From: Thermoanaerobaculia bacterium
GTDB taxonomy: Bacteria; Acidobacteriota; Thermoanaerobaculia; Multivoradales; UBA5704
Direction: 5' to 3'
DNA: 5,101 bases
Assembly: GCA_025937035.1 (NCBI GenBank)
Contig: JAICSG010000358.1
Coordinates: forward strand, 1 to 5,101
Positions within the stretch are counted from its first letter, which is position 1. Each line of letters begins with the position of its first letter. A model generated the notes under the pieces. The model was not told where the DNA came from. It saw only the letters and a program-made list of their open reading frames with translations, and made no database searches. The position numbers were made by a program, and so were the translations under genes. Below, in pieces: positions 1 through 5,101 of this stretch.

Positions 1-402
1 CCGGCCCGCCAGCGCCACGAGCTCGGCGCCCTGCTCGCCGCCGCCACCGCGGCCGGCGAGGGGTGGCAGGTGACCTATCTCGGGCCGGACCTGCCGCCGG
101 AGGAGATCGCCGCCGCCGCCCTGCAAAAGGGGGCGCGCGCGGTGGCGCTCGGCATCACCTATCCGCCCGACGACCCCATGCTGGTCGACGATCTCCGGCG
201 CCTCCGCCGTCTCCTGGGCCCGAACATCATCCTGATCGTCGGCGGCCGGGCCTGCCCCGCCTACAGCGCGGCCCTCCAGGAGATCGGCGCTCTGCGCATG
301 GAGGAGCTGGCCAGCCTGCGCCGCGCGTTGCAGGCGATGCGGATCCGTACGCCGGAGAACTTGGACAACAATTTAGACAATATCTCGACAGACGGCCGCT
401 AG
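1..402 (+). CDS. Cobalamin (B12)-binding domain protein, probable MerR-family regulator, 5' end missing
   Basis: The reading frame is open from base 1, so the start and any N-terminal DNA-binding domain lie outside the window; 133 residues are visible. Residues 4-9 read RQRHELG-like (His6, Gly9), followed by a helix and then GWQVTYLGPDLP (residues 22-33). This is the hallmark of the B12-binding domain of MerR-type regulators, where the His is the lower axial cobalt ligand. A later IVGGRA segment (about 79-84) is the usual glycine turn of the Rossmann-like fold, and a helix ELASLRRAL closes the domain. The residue two before the His is Gln rather than the common Glu/Asp. In this family B12 binding, in some cases light-sensitive, controls DNA binding; which effect applies here cannot be told. 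The tail after the domain is AT-rich and repetitive (LDNNLDN). A methyltransferase or mutase B12 module is possible, but the RHELG/YLGPDLP pattern and the abrupt C-terminus favour a regulator. Confidence 0.8.
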   Translation, partial: PARQRHELGALLAAATAAGEGWQVTYLGPDLPPEEIAAAALQKGARAVALGITYPPDDPMLVDDLRRLRRLLGPNIILIVGGRACPAYSAALQEIGALRMEELASLRRALQAMRIRTPENLDNNLDNISTDGR

Positions 403-1517
403 CTCCCCAGAAACTCCCCCACCGGAGCCAGCGACTCGATGTGGTCGCAGAAGATCTTGAAGACCACCATGATCGGCACCGCCAGGATGGCTCCGGCGAT
501 CCCCCACATCCAGCCCCAGAAGGTGAGGCCGAGAAAGATCATCACCGGGTTCAGCGTCAGCCGGCGGCCCAGGATCATGGGCGTGATCAGAAAGGTTTCC
601 AACCCGTGCAGGCAGAGGAACGCGCCCGGCGGCAGCAGGGCGTGCGGGACGTCCGGGAAGGTGAGGAGCCCCACCATGGTCAGCACCGAGATCATGAGGA
701 TCGGTCCCAGGTAGGGGATGTAGTTGGCGAAGGTGGCGAGCACCCCCCAGAGCAGCGGGTTGGGGACGCCGATCAGCGCCAGGGCGCCCCAGACCGCCAG
801 CCCCAGGACGATGTTGATCAGCGTGATCGTGGCGAGGTAGGTCGAGACCTCGGTCTCGATCTGGCGGGCGATCTCGACCGCCCGCTTCTTGTCCGCCAGG
901 CTGGGGGTGACCTTGATCAGCTTGCGCAGGAACAGGTCCCCCGAGGCCAGCAGGAAGTAGAGGAGGATCAGCATCACCACGGCGCTGGAGACCAGCTCGG
1001 TGGTCTTGCCGAGCACCCGCGCGCCCAGGCTCTCGGTGGTCACCTGCACCTTGGGTGTGCTGTCCTGCCCACCCGAGACCTTGGCGATCTTCTCGACCTG
1101 CTCGGTCGCCTTGCTCACCGTCTGCACCGGCTTCTTGAGATCGCGGATCTTGCTCTCGATCCGCCGCAGGTTCTGGGGCGCCTGTCCCATCCATTCGTAA
1201 GCGGGTGTCGCGAGCTCGACGACGCCGAGCACCAGCAATCCCAGCAGGCTGAAGATGGCCAACGCCGCCCCCAGCGCCTCCGGAATGTGCAACTTTTTCA
1301 AGCCGCGTACGACCGGGCTCAGGAGGAAGCTGAGCAGCAGGGCCAGCACGATGGGCAGGAAAAAGGCCCGGCCGAAGTAGAGCGTGTAGAAGGAGGCGAG
1401 GACGAAGAGGCCGGTCAGGGAGATCGACCGGATGTCGAACGGTCCGTGCAGAAGCTTCCGGATGTTGGGGCGGGGCAGCTCTTCCTCGGGGGTCTCTTTC
1501 CGGATCGCTTCGAGCAT
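399..1517 (-). CDS. AI-2E family transporter (PerM/UPF0118 type)
   Basis: This is a 372-residue inner-membrane protein, the usual length for the family. Hydrophobic segments lie at about residues 31-48, 51-68, 81-103, 176-192, 228-250, 256-286, 292-314 and 325-356, giving roughly eight membrane spans. A hydrophilic, charged loop (about 105-172) lies between spans 3 and 4, as in known members. The family signature follows span 5: PNPLLWGVLA, then NYIPYLGP (about 252-272), and later a PMILGRRLTLNP stretch (313-324). Members have been linked to autoinducer-2 export, and others to sodium/proton antiport, so the substrate is not predictable. The ATG at 1517 is the first start after an in-frame TAG, but no purine-rich ribosome site precedes it, and an 8-bp hairpin lies 15 bases upstream. 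The stop codon overlaps that of the facing regulator gene. DUF1328 lies 71 bases upstream on the same strand, so co-transcription is possible. Confidence 0.93.
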   Translation of the reverse strand: MLEAIRKETPEEELPRPNIRKLLHGPFDIRSISLTGLFVLASFYTLYFGRAFFLPIVLALLLSFLLSPVVRGLKKLHIPEALGAALAIFSLLGLLVLGVVELATPAYEWMGQAPQNLRRIESKIRDLKKPVQTVSKATEQVEKIAKVSGGQDSTPKVQVTTESLGARVLGKTTELVSSAVVMLILLYFLLASGDLFLRKLIKVTPSLADKKRAVEIARQIETEVSTYLATITLINIVLGLAVWGALALIGVPNPLLWGVLATFANYIPYLGPILMISVLTMVGLLTFPDVPHALLPPGAFLCLHGLETFLITPMILGRRLTLNPVMIFLGLTFWGWMWGIAGAILAVPIMVVFKIFCDHIESLAPVGEFLGS

Positions 1518-1532
1518 GACAAGGATTCTACG

Positions 1533-1560
1533 GCGGCCGGCCCGCGAACGTACCGGCCGC
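1533..1560 (-). repeat. 8-bp perfect inverted repeat (hairpin) in the leader of the AI-2E transporter gene
   Basis: The arms GCGGCCGG (1533-1540) and CCGGCCGC (1553-1560) are perfect reverse complements around a 12-base loop. The hairpin lies between the DUF1328 stop and the transporter ATG, ending 15 bases before that ATG. No T-run follows it on either strand, so it is not a canonical Rho-independent terminator. It could be a partial terminator for the small gene, a leader structure affecting translation, or a chance GC-rich palindrome. Confidence 0.45.
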
Positions 1561-1588
1561 TACGCAGGCTCCCCGGGCTCCGGCGGCG

Positions 1589-1753
1589 TCAGGCCCGCCG
1601 CACGAGCCCCATGATGAGCGAGACCACGAAGACCACCAGGAAGAGCACGAAGAGGAGCTTCGCGATCCCCGCCGCGCCCGAGGCGATGCCGCCGAACCCG
1701 AAGATGGCGGCGACCAGCGCGACGATCAGGAAGATCAGGGCCCATCTCAGCAT
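1589..1753 (-). CDS. DUF1328 small membrane protein (YtjA-like)
   Basis: This 54-residue protein begins [20 protein letters not shown] and continues with a small-residue stretch ([15 protein letters not shown]), then a second hydrophobic helix ending in a GLVRRA tail. This is the full pattern and usual length (about 53-54 residues) of the DUF1328 family: two short membrane helices and a basic C-terminus. Its biochemical role is unknown; relatives are small inner-membrane proteins often seen near stress or envelope genes. The start at 1753 was chosen over an in-frame ATG at 1828 because GGAGGA lies 7 bases before it and because the family starts at MLRWA. The ligase ends 128 bases upstream on the same strand, so the gene may have its own promoter, although none is obvious. 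Confidence 0.92.
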   Translation of the reverse strand: MLRWALIFLIVALVAAIFGFGGIASGAAGIAKLLFVLFLVVFVVSLIMGLVRRA

Positions 1754-1760
1754 GTCGCTT

Positions 1761-1766
1761 TCCTCC
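1761..1766 (-). promoter_or_regulatory. Ribosome binding site of the DUF1328 gene
   Basis: On the minus strand GGAGGA stands 7 bases before the ATG at 1753. This strong Shine-Dalgarno match decides the start in favour of the short 54-residue product rather than the longer in-frame reading from 1828. Confidence 0.85.
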
Positions 1767-1770
1767 ATTA

Positions 1771-1784
1771 CCGGCCGGGGCCGG
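1771..1784 (-). repeat. Short GC-rich palindrome in the DUF1328 leader
   Basis: CCGGCC and GGCCGG flank two central bases, allowing a 5-6 bp hairpin a few bases upstream of the GGAGGA ribosome site. It lies in the 128-base gap (1754-1881) between the ligase stop and DUF1328. That gap has no other gene and no clear terminator or promoter. The palindrome could protect the transcript or modulate initiation, but a repeat this short is weak evidence in GC-rich DNA. Confidence 0.3.
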
Positions 1785-1881
1785 GAGATGAACAAGAAAG
1801 GCCAGAAGCACACCAAGGGAGGAATCACTGGATGTCAGCGCCTCTGGCTGCCGATTACAAAAGCAATGGTCGTGCCAGGGA

Positions 1882-3483
1882 TCAGCCGCCCTCCAGCAAC
1901 CGCCGGATCCCCTCCAGCGTGTCCGCCTGCTCCGGAGTCTTGTCCGTGCGCCAGCGGGCGATCCTGGGGAAGCGGACGGCGATGCCGGATTTGTGGCGCG
2001 GCGAGAGGGCGATCCCCTCGAAGGCGAGCTCGAAGACCTGTGCCGGCTCGACCGAGCGCACCGGCCCGAATTTCTGCATGGTGTGGCGGCGGAGCCAGCC
2101 GTCGAGGGCCAGGATCTCCTCGTCCGAAAGCCCCGAATAGGCCTTGGCGATGGGCACCAACTCGCCTTCGGACCAGACGGCGAAGGTGTAGTCGGTCAGC
2201 AGGTTGGCCCGCCGGCCGTGCCCGGGCTGGGCGTAGATCAGCACCGCGTCGACCGTGAACGGCTCGATCTTCCACTTCCACCAGTCCCCCTTCTTGCGGC
2301 CGGTGCGGTAGGGGGAGGCGAGCCGCTTGAGCATCAGGCCCTCGACGTCCCGCTCGCGGGCCTCCTCGCGCGCCCGCGCCATCTCGTCCCAGGCGGCGGC
2401 CTCGATCGCTGGCGAGGTGAGGAGGAAGGGGCGCCCTCTCTCCAGCAGCCCTTCGAGGGCCCGGCGGCGCTCGGCGAGCGGCCGCTCGCGGACGTCGCGG
2501 CCTTCGAGCTCCAGGAGGTCGTAGCCCATGAAGACGGCCGGCGCCTCGGCGAGCACCTTGTCGGTCAGCCGCTTGCGGCCGATCCGGCGCTGGAGCACCG
2601 AGAACGGCAGCGGCCGTCCCTCGCGCCAGGCCAGGATCTCGCCGTCGAGCACGGTGCCGTCCGGCAGCAGCGGCAGGGCCGTGCGCGCCAGCTCCGGGAA
2701 GCGGCCGGTGATCAGCTCCTCGCCGCGCGACCAGAGGTGGACCGCGCCCCCCCGCCGGATGAGCTGCGAGCGGATGCCGTCCCACTTCCATTCGGCCAGC
2801 CACTCCTCCGGGGACCCGAGCGACTCGACGGGCTGATCGAGGGGCGAGGCGAGATAGAACGGGTAGGGCCGGGAGGTATCCTCCTCCTCTTCGCCTCCAG
2901 GCGCCAGGAGGCTCTGGAAGAAGGCCGCCGTGGGCTCCCAGGTGCCCATCAGGCGGTGGGCGACGGCCGGCTGCGGCGCGTTGGCCACCTGGGCGAGGGC
3001 CCGCTCGACGAGCGTCTGCGAGACCCCGACGCGGAGCTCGCCGGTGAGCAGCTTGTTGAGCACGAAGGTCTCCCAGCGCGGCAAACCCAGCCACCAGCCG
3101 GTCACCTCGGGGCGCTGCTCCTCGGGGGGCCGGCCGCGCAGGGGGAGGAGCCGCTCTTCCATCCAGCGCGAGAGGGGGAGCTCCGGAGCCGGTTCCGCCG
3201 GACCCCGGCCGTCCAGGATCAGGGAGATGGTCTCCGCGAGATCGCCCACGCCGGCGTAGGACTCCTCGAACAGCCAGTCGGGCACCCCGGCCTCCTCCAT
3301 GGCCCAGGCGGCGAGCAGCCGGCCGGGCAGGAACCGCTTGAGCCGCCGGCCGGTGAGGAACCAGACCGCCCAGGCGGCGTCCTCCGGCGGCGCCGAGACG
3401 AAGTAGGCCGCGAGCGCCGCCACCTTCTCGTTGGTGGAGGTCGTGCGGTCGAGCGCCTCGTAGAGGGTGGCGAAGCGCTTCAA
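1882..3483 (-). CDS. ATP-dependent DNA ligase, member of the ligase-exonuclease repair cluster
   Basis: This 533-residue enzyme seals nicks in DNA through a lysyl-AMP intermediate. An N-terminal DNA-binding domain (about 1-195) begins KRFATLYEALDRTTST, typical of the subfamily linked to a partner exonuclease. The nucleotidyltransferase core follows: motif I EWKWDGIR with adenylated Lys233, SRGEE (252-256), motif III DGE (280-282), FMGYDLLE (318-325), motif IV EGLMLK (381-386) and motif V WWKWK (401-405). A C-terminal OB domain ends with motif VI RFPRIARWR (504-512). All catalytic motifs are intact. An acidic stretch (GGEEEED, about 196-202) links the first two domains. The start is TTG at 3483, because the family begins at this KRFA position and the frame further upstream only shadows the exonuclease gene. 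TTG overlaps the exonuclease TGA (TTGA), implying translational coupling. It lacks Ku, polymerase or primase domains, so it is not a full LigD. Confidence 0.95.
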   Translation of the reverse strand: MKRFATLYEALDRTTSTNEKVAALAAYFVSAPPEDAAWAVWFLTGRRLKRFLPGRLLAAWAMEEAGVPDWLFEESYAGVGDLAETISLILDGRGPAEPAPELPLSRWMEERLLPLRGRPPEEQRPEVTGWWLGLPRWETFVLNKLLTGELRVGVSQTLVERALAQVANAPQPAVAHRLMGTWEPTAAFFQSLLAPGGEEEEDTSRPYPFYLASPLDQPVESLGSPEEWLAEWKWDGIRSQLIRRGGAVHLWSRGEELITGRFPELARTALPLLPDGTVLDGEILAWREGRPLPFSVLQRRIGRKRLTDKVLAEAPAVFMGYDLLELEGRDVRERPLAERRRALEGLLERGRPFLLTSPAIEAAAWDEMARAREEARERDVEGLMLKRLASPYRTGRKKGDWWKWKIEPFTVDAVLIYAQPGHGRRANLLTDYTFAVWSEGELVPIAKAYSGLSDEEILALDGWLRRHTMQKFGPVRSVEPAQVFELAFEGIALSPRHKSGIAVRFPRIARWRTDKTPEQADTLEGIRRLLEGG

Positions 3484-4475
3484 TCCTCCATCTCCCCCTC
3501 GAAGGGCGTGGCGAGGGTGCCGGCGGCGATCCCCTGCTCGCGCAGGTAGCGGGCCAGCGACCCGGCATAGCCATGGGTGGTGAGCACCCGCTCGGCGCCG
3601 GTCTCGCGGATCGTGCGCAGGAGGTCCGGCCAGTCCGCGTGATCGGAGATCGCGAAGCCGCGGTCGAAGCCGCGCCGCCGCCGGGTGCCACGCACGCGCA
3701 TCCACCCCGAGGCGAAGGCGGTACTGGCCGGGCCGAAGCGGCGCATCCAGGTGGAGCCGCCGGCCGAGGGGGGCGCCAGGATCAGCTCGCCCGCGAAGGG
3801 CTGGCCGCGCACCGTCTCCGCCACCGGCCGGGTGGGGAGCATCGCGGCCCCTGCTTGGCGGTAGACCTCGTTGAGCGGCTCGACCGAGCCGTGGACGAAC
3901 ACCGTGCGGTCGGTCCACCGGGCGAGCTCGCCCAGGAGCCTCTGGGCCTTGCCGAGCGCGTAGCAGAAGAGGACCGAGGCCCGGCCGGCCTCTCGGTTGG
4001 CCTCCCACCACTCCCAGACCTCGCCGGCCACGGCGGCGGTCGGGTCCCAGCGGTAGATCGGCAGGGCGAAGGTGGCCTCGGTGATGAAGGTATGGCAGGC
4101 CACCGGCTCGAAGCTTTCACAGGTGGGGTCCGCCGCGCGTTTGTAGTCCCCGGAGAAGACCCAGACCTCGCCGTCCCTCTCCACCCGCACCTGCGCCGAG
4201 CCCAGGATGTGCCCAGCCGGATGGAACGAAACGAAGACCTCGCCGATCCGCACCCGCTCGCCGAACGGCACCCCCTCGATCCGCGCCTCCCCCAGCCTTC
4301 GCTGGAGGATGGGCACCGAGGGCGCCGCCGCCAGATAGGCCCCGCTCCCCCATCGCGCGTGATCCCCATGCCCGTGCGAGATCACCGCCCGCTCCACCGG
4401 CTTCCAGGGGTCGATGTAAAACCCTCCGGCCTCGCAGAACAGGCCGCGGTCGTCGGGGTGGAGGAGGACCTGCAT
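3480..4475 (-). CDS. Ligase-associated DNA exonuclease (metallo-beta-lactamase/beta-CASP fold)
   Basis: This 331-residue protein matches the manganese-dependent nuclease family found beside bacterial ATP-dependent ligases. The metal-binding motif HGHGDH is at 34-39, followed by HPAGHILGSAQV (85-96), SGDYKR (108-113, with Asp110) and EATFALPIYRW (133-143). The beta-CASP half carries GKAQRL (175-180), LAPPSA (233-238), SGWMRVRG (256-263), ISDHADW (276-282, His279) and TTHG (299-302, His301). All expected metal ligands are present, so it should be active. Known relatives digest DNA ends, and the likely role is trimming ends before the adjacent ligase seals them; this role is inferred. The ATG at 4475 gives the family N-terminus. 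It lies 10 bases after the hepT-like stop with only a weak ribosome site, so translation may depend on the upstream gene. RNase J and CPSF-like enzymes share the fold, but the ligase context and RRRRGFDRGF pattern fit this subfamily. Confidence 0.95.
   Translation of the reverse strand: MQVLLHPDDRGLFCEAGGFYIDPWKPVERAVISHGHGDHARWGSGAYLAAAPSVPILQRRLGEARIEGVPFGERVRIGEVFVSFHPAGHILGSAQVRVERDGEVWVFSGDYKRAADPTCESFEPVACHTFITEATFALPIYRWDPTAAVAGEVWEWWEANREAGRASVLFCYALGKAQRLLGELARWTDRTVFVHGSVEPLNEVYRQAGAAMLPTRPVAETVRGQPFAGELILAPPSAGGSTWMRRFGPASTAFASGWMRVRGTRRRRGFDRGFAISDHADWPDLLRTIRETGAERVLTTHGYAGSLARYLREQGIAAGTLATPFEGEMED
3492..3498 (-). promoter_or_regulatory. Probable ribosome binding site for the TTG-initiated ligase
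   Basis: On the minus strand GGGGGAG lies 8 bases before the TTG at 3483, within the last codons of the exonuclease gene. A second GGAGG (3485-3489) is too close to this TTG to serve it. Together with the TTGA overlap, this supports re-initiation by ribosomes finishing the exonuclease. Confidence 0.6.
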
Positions 4476-4485
4476 TCCGTCGTGT

Positions 4486-4950
4486 CTATTCGATCCCTTG
4501 GAGAAAGGTGAGGAACCGCTCGATCCGGTCTCGGTACAGAGGCTTCAGCTCCAGAGCCCGGCGCAGGACCACCTGCAGCCGGACAGGATCCAGATCGAGC
4601 CCATACATCGTGCGGAAGACGTGCCGGAAGCGGCGGAGCTCGTCCAACTTCTCAAAAGCCTCCGTATCGATCACCGCGGGACGAAGCGGAGTCAGGTCCA
4701 GCCGCATCCGCTGAAGGACCTCACGGTGCCAGCTTTCTTGGGACAGCTGGTTCTCGAACGCGCTGGCAATGTTCCGGAAAATGTTCTCAAACGCCGTATA
4801 GAGGCTATGAAGGCGATAGGCGACGACGATGAGGTCCTCTTGGGAGATCGACTCCGTCATCTCCGGCGAGCCCAACGCCTCATAGAGCCTGTCGATCGTT
4901 TCGAGATCGGCCCGGACGTTCCGGTCAAGGACCAGATACTTCTCTCTCAT
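4486..4950 (-). CDS. hepT: HepT-like HEPN-domain ribonuclease toxin
   Basis: This 154-residue, mostly helical protein lies directly downstream of a nucleotidyltransferase gene, overlapping it by 26 bases, which is the classic MntA-HepT toxin-antitoxin order. An N-terminal helix (about 9-27) is followed by a long helix YRLHSLYTAFENIFRNIASA (45-64). The likely active segment is LRRFRHVFRTMYG (105-117), with Arg106, Arg107, Arg109, His110, Arg113 and Tyr116. It resembles the HEPN R...H ribonuclease motif, but the spacing differs from the classical R-X4-6-H-X-Y, suggesting the divergent HepT-like subgroup. HEPN toxins cut RNA, and in studied pairs MntA neutralises HepT by adding AMP to a tyrosine near the active site. 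The ATG at 4950 was chosen because GGAGG lies 6 bases upstream; the in-frame reading further up only shadows the partner gene. The exonuclease follows after 10 bases. Toxicity is inferred, not shown. Confidence 0.75.
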   Translation of the reverse strand: MREKYLVLDRNVRADLETIDRLYEALGSPEMTESISQEDLIVVAYRLHSLYTAFENIFRNIASAFENQLSQESWHREVLQRMRLDLTPLRPAVIDTEAFEKLDELRRFRHVFRTMYGLDLDPVRLQVVLRRALELKPLYRDRIERFLTFLQGIE

Positions 4951-5101
4951 AGCAGACCTCCCCTCCCTGCTCGACGGCCCGGGCGACAGCTCCGATCCGT
5001 GGCCGCAGATCGACATCCCGCCTGAGCGCCTCCTCCAGCTTCCGCCAGAACGGCGTCTCCACCTCGACGTCATCGCAGTCGAGCGCGACGTCGATATCCG
5101 A
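4925..5101 (-). CDS. mntA: MntA-like minimal nucleotidyltransferase (antitoxin), N-terminus missing
   Basis: Only the last 58 residues are in the window; the gene runs off the right edge. The visible part opens with SDIDVALDCDD, the second half of the GS-X10-DXD nucleotidyltransferase signature (its two Asp are metal ligands). RRDVDL (residues 27-32) supplies the expected third acidic strand. The end, EVCYEREVSGP, fits the short C-terminal strand of these proteins. In the MntA-HepT system this enzyme transfers AMP from ATP onto the HepT toxin and so inactivates it. The Gly-Ser half of the motif and the start codon cannot be checked. Its last 26 bases overlap the hepT-like gene in another frame, coupling their expression. 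The frame was read directly from the minus strand, with stop TGA at 4925-4927. A housekeeping nucleotidyltransferase is unlikely given the partner. Confidence 0.82.
   Translation of the reverse strand, partial: SDIDVALDCDDVEVETPFWRKLEEALRRDVDLRPRIGAVARAVEQGGEVCYEREVSGP
4957..4961 (-). promoter_or_regulatory. Ribosome binding site of the hepT-like gene
   Basis: On the minus strand GGAGG lies 6 bases before the ATG at 4950, within a longer purine run (4957-4967) inside the upstream nucleotidyltransferase gene. It fixes the start of the HepT-like protein and explains how it can be translated from within its partner's coding sequence. Confidence 0.85.

Noticed and set aside
1754..1828. Longer DUF1328 reading from an ATG at 1828
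   Set aside because: The family begins at MLRWA, and the strong GGAGGA site points to 1753; the extension would translate over that ribosome site.
1785..1830. Possible promoter for DUF1328 (TTGGTG followed about 17 bases later by GTTCAT on the minus strand)
   Set aside because: The -10 candidate matches the consensus at only three of six positions, too weak to report as a feature.
1820..1881. Possible terminator after the ligase
   Set aside because: Only 3-4 bp stems can be drawn and no T-run follows, so no Rho-independent terminator is supported.
63..2258. Long plus-strand open frame of 731 codons
   Set aside because: It runs antisense through the transporter, DUF1328 and the end of the ligase, all with clear family motifs. 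Its translation is low-complexity, rich in Arg, Gly, Pro and His, as expected for a chance open frame in GC-rich DNA.
1993..3549. Plus-strand open frame of 518 codons opposite the ligase
   Set aside because: It mirrors the ligase codons, has no recognisable motif, and is explained by the high third-position GC of the real gene.
3484..4011. N-terminal extension of the ligase up to an ATG at 4011
   Set aside because: The extra 176 residues lie entirely within the exonuclease gene in another frame, and known ligases of this subfamily begin at the KRFA position served by the TTG.
3573..4511. Plus-strand open frame of 312 codons opposite the exonuclease
   Set aside because: The opposite strand carries every motif of the exonuclease family; the translation here is compositionally biased and matches nothing recognisable.
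4951..5073. Longer HepT-like reading from an ATG at 5073
   Set aside because: This stretch is a different frame of the nucleotidyltransferase gene, rich in Arg, Ser and Gly, and a strong ribosome site supports 4950.

Overview
This GC-rich bacterial window is densely coded, with little intergenic DNA. One gene on the plus strand (cut off at the left edge) faces a run of six genes on the minus strand (the first cut off at the right edge). The host cannot be fixed from the sequence. The high GC, the B12-binding regulator fragment, and the ligase/exonuclease pair would fit a soil- or sediment-type lineage such as Acidobacteriota, Myxococcota or Proteobacteria; this is a guess.

Layout, left to right. 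Bases 1-402 (+) hold the C-terminal cobalamin-binding domain of what is probably a MerR-type regulator. It meets an AI-2E/PerM-family membrane protein (399-1517, -) tail to tail, and the two genes share the palindrome CTAG as overlapping TAG stops. Next come a 54-residue DUF1328 membrane protein (1589-1753, -), an ATP-dependent DNA ligase starting at TTG (1882-3483, -), a ligase-associated metallo-beta-lactamase/beta-CASP exonuclease (3480-4475, -), a HepT-like HEPN ribonuclease toxin (4486-4950, -), and the C-terminal part of its MntA-like nucleotidyltransferase partner (4925-5101, -).

How they work together. The right half reads as one transcription unit, mntA-hepT-exo-lig, with a 26-base overlap, a 10-base gap and a 4-base overlap between successive genes. 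Exonuclease plus ligase is the core of the known bacterial four-gene nucleic acid repair cluster (ligase, Lhr-type helicase, exonuclease, metallophosphoesterase). Here the helicase and phosphoesterase are not next to the pair: a toxin-antitoxin module sits immediately upstream, and envelope genes lie downstream. This HEPN/MNT plus end-processing and sealing arrangement is the most interesting feature of the window. It could be chance neighbourhood or a defence/repair island. The two small membrane genes on the left are separated by gaps of 128 and 71 bases and are probably unrelated in function.
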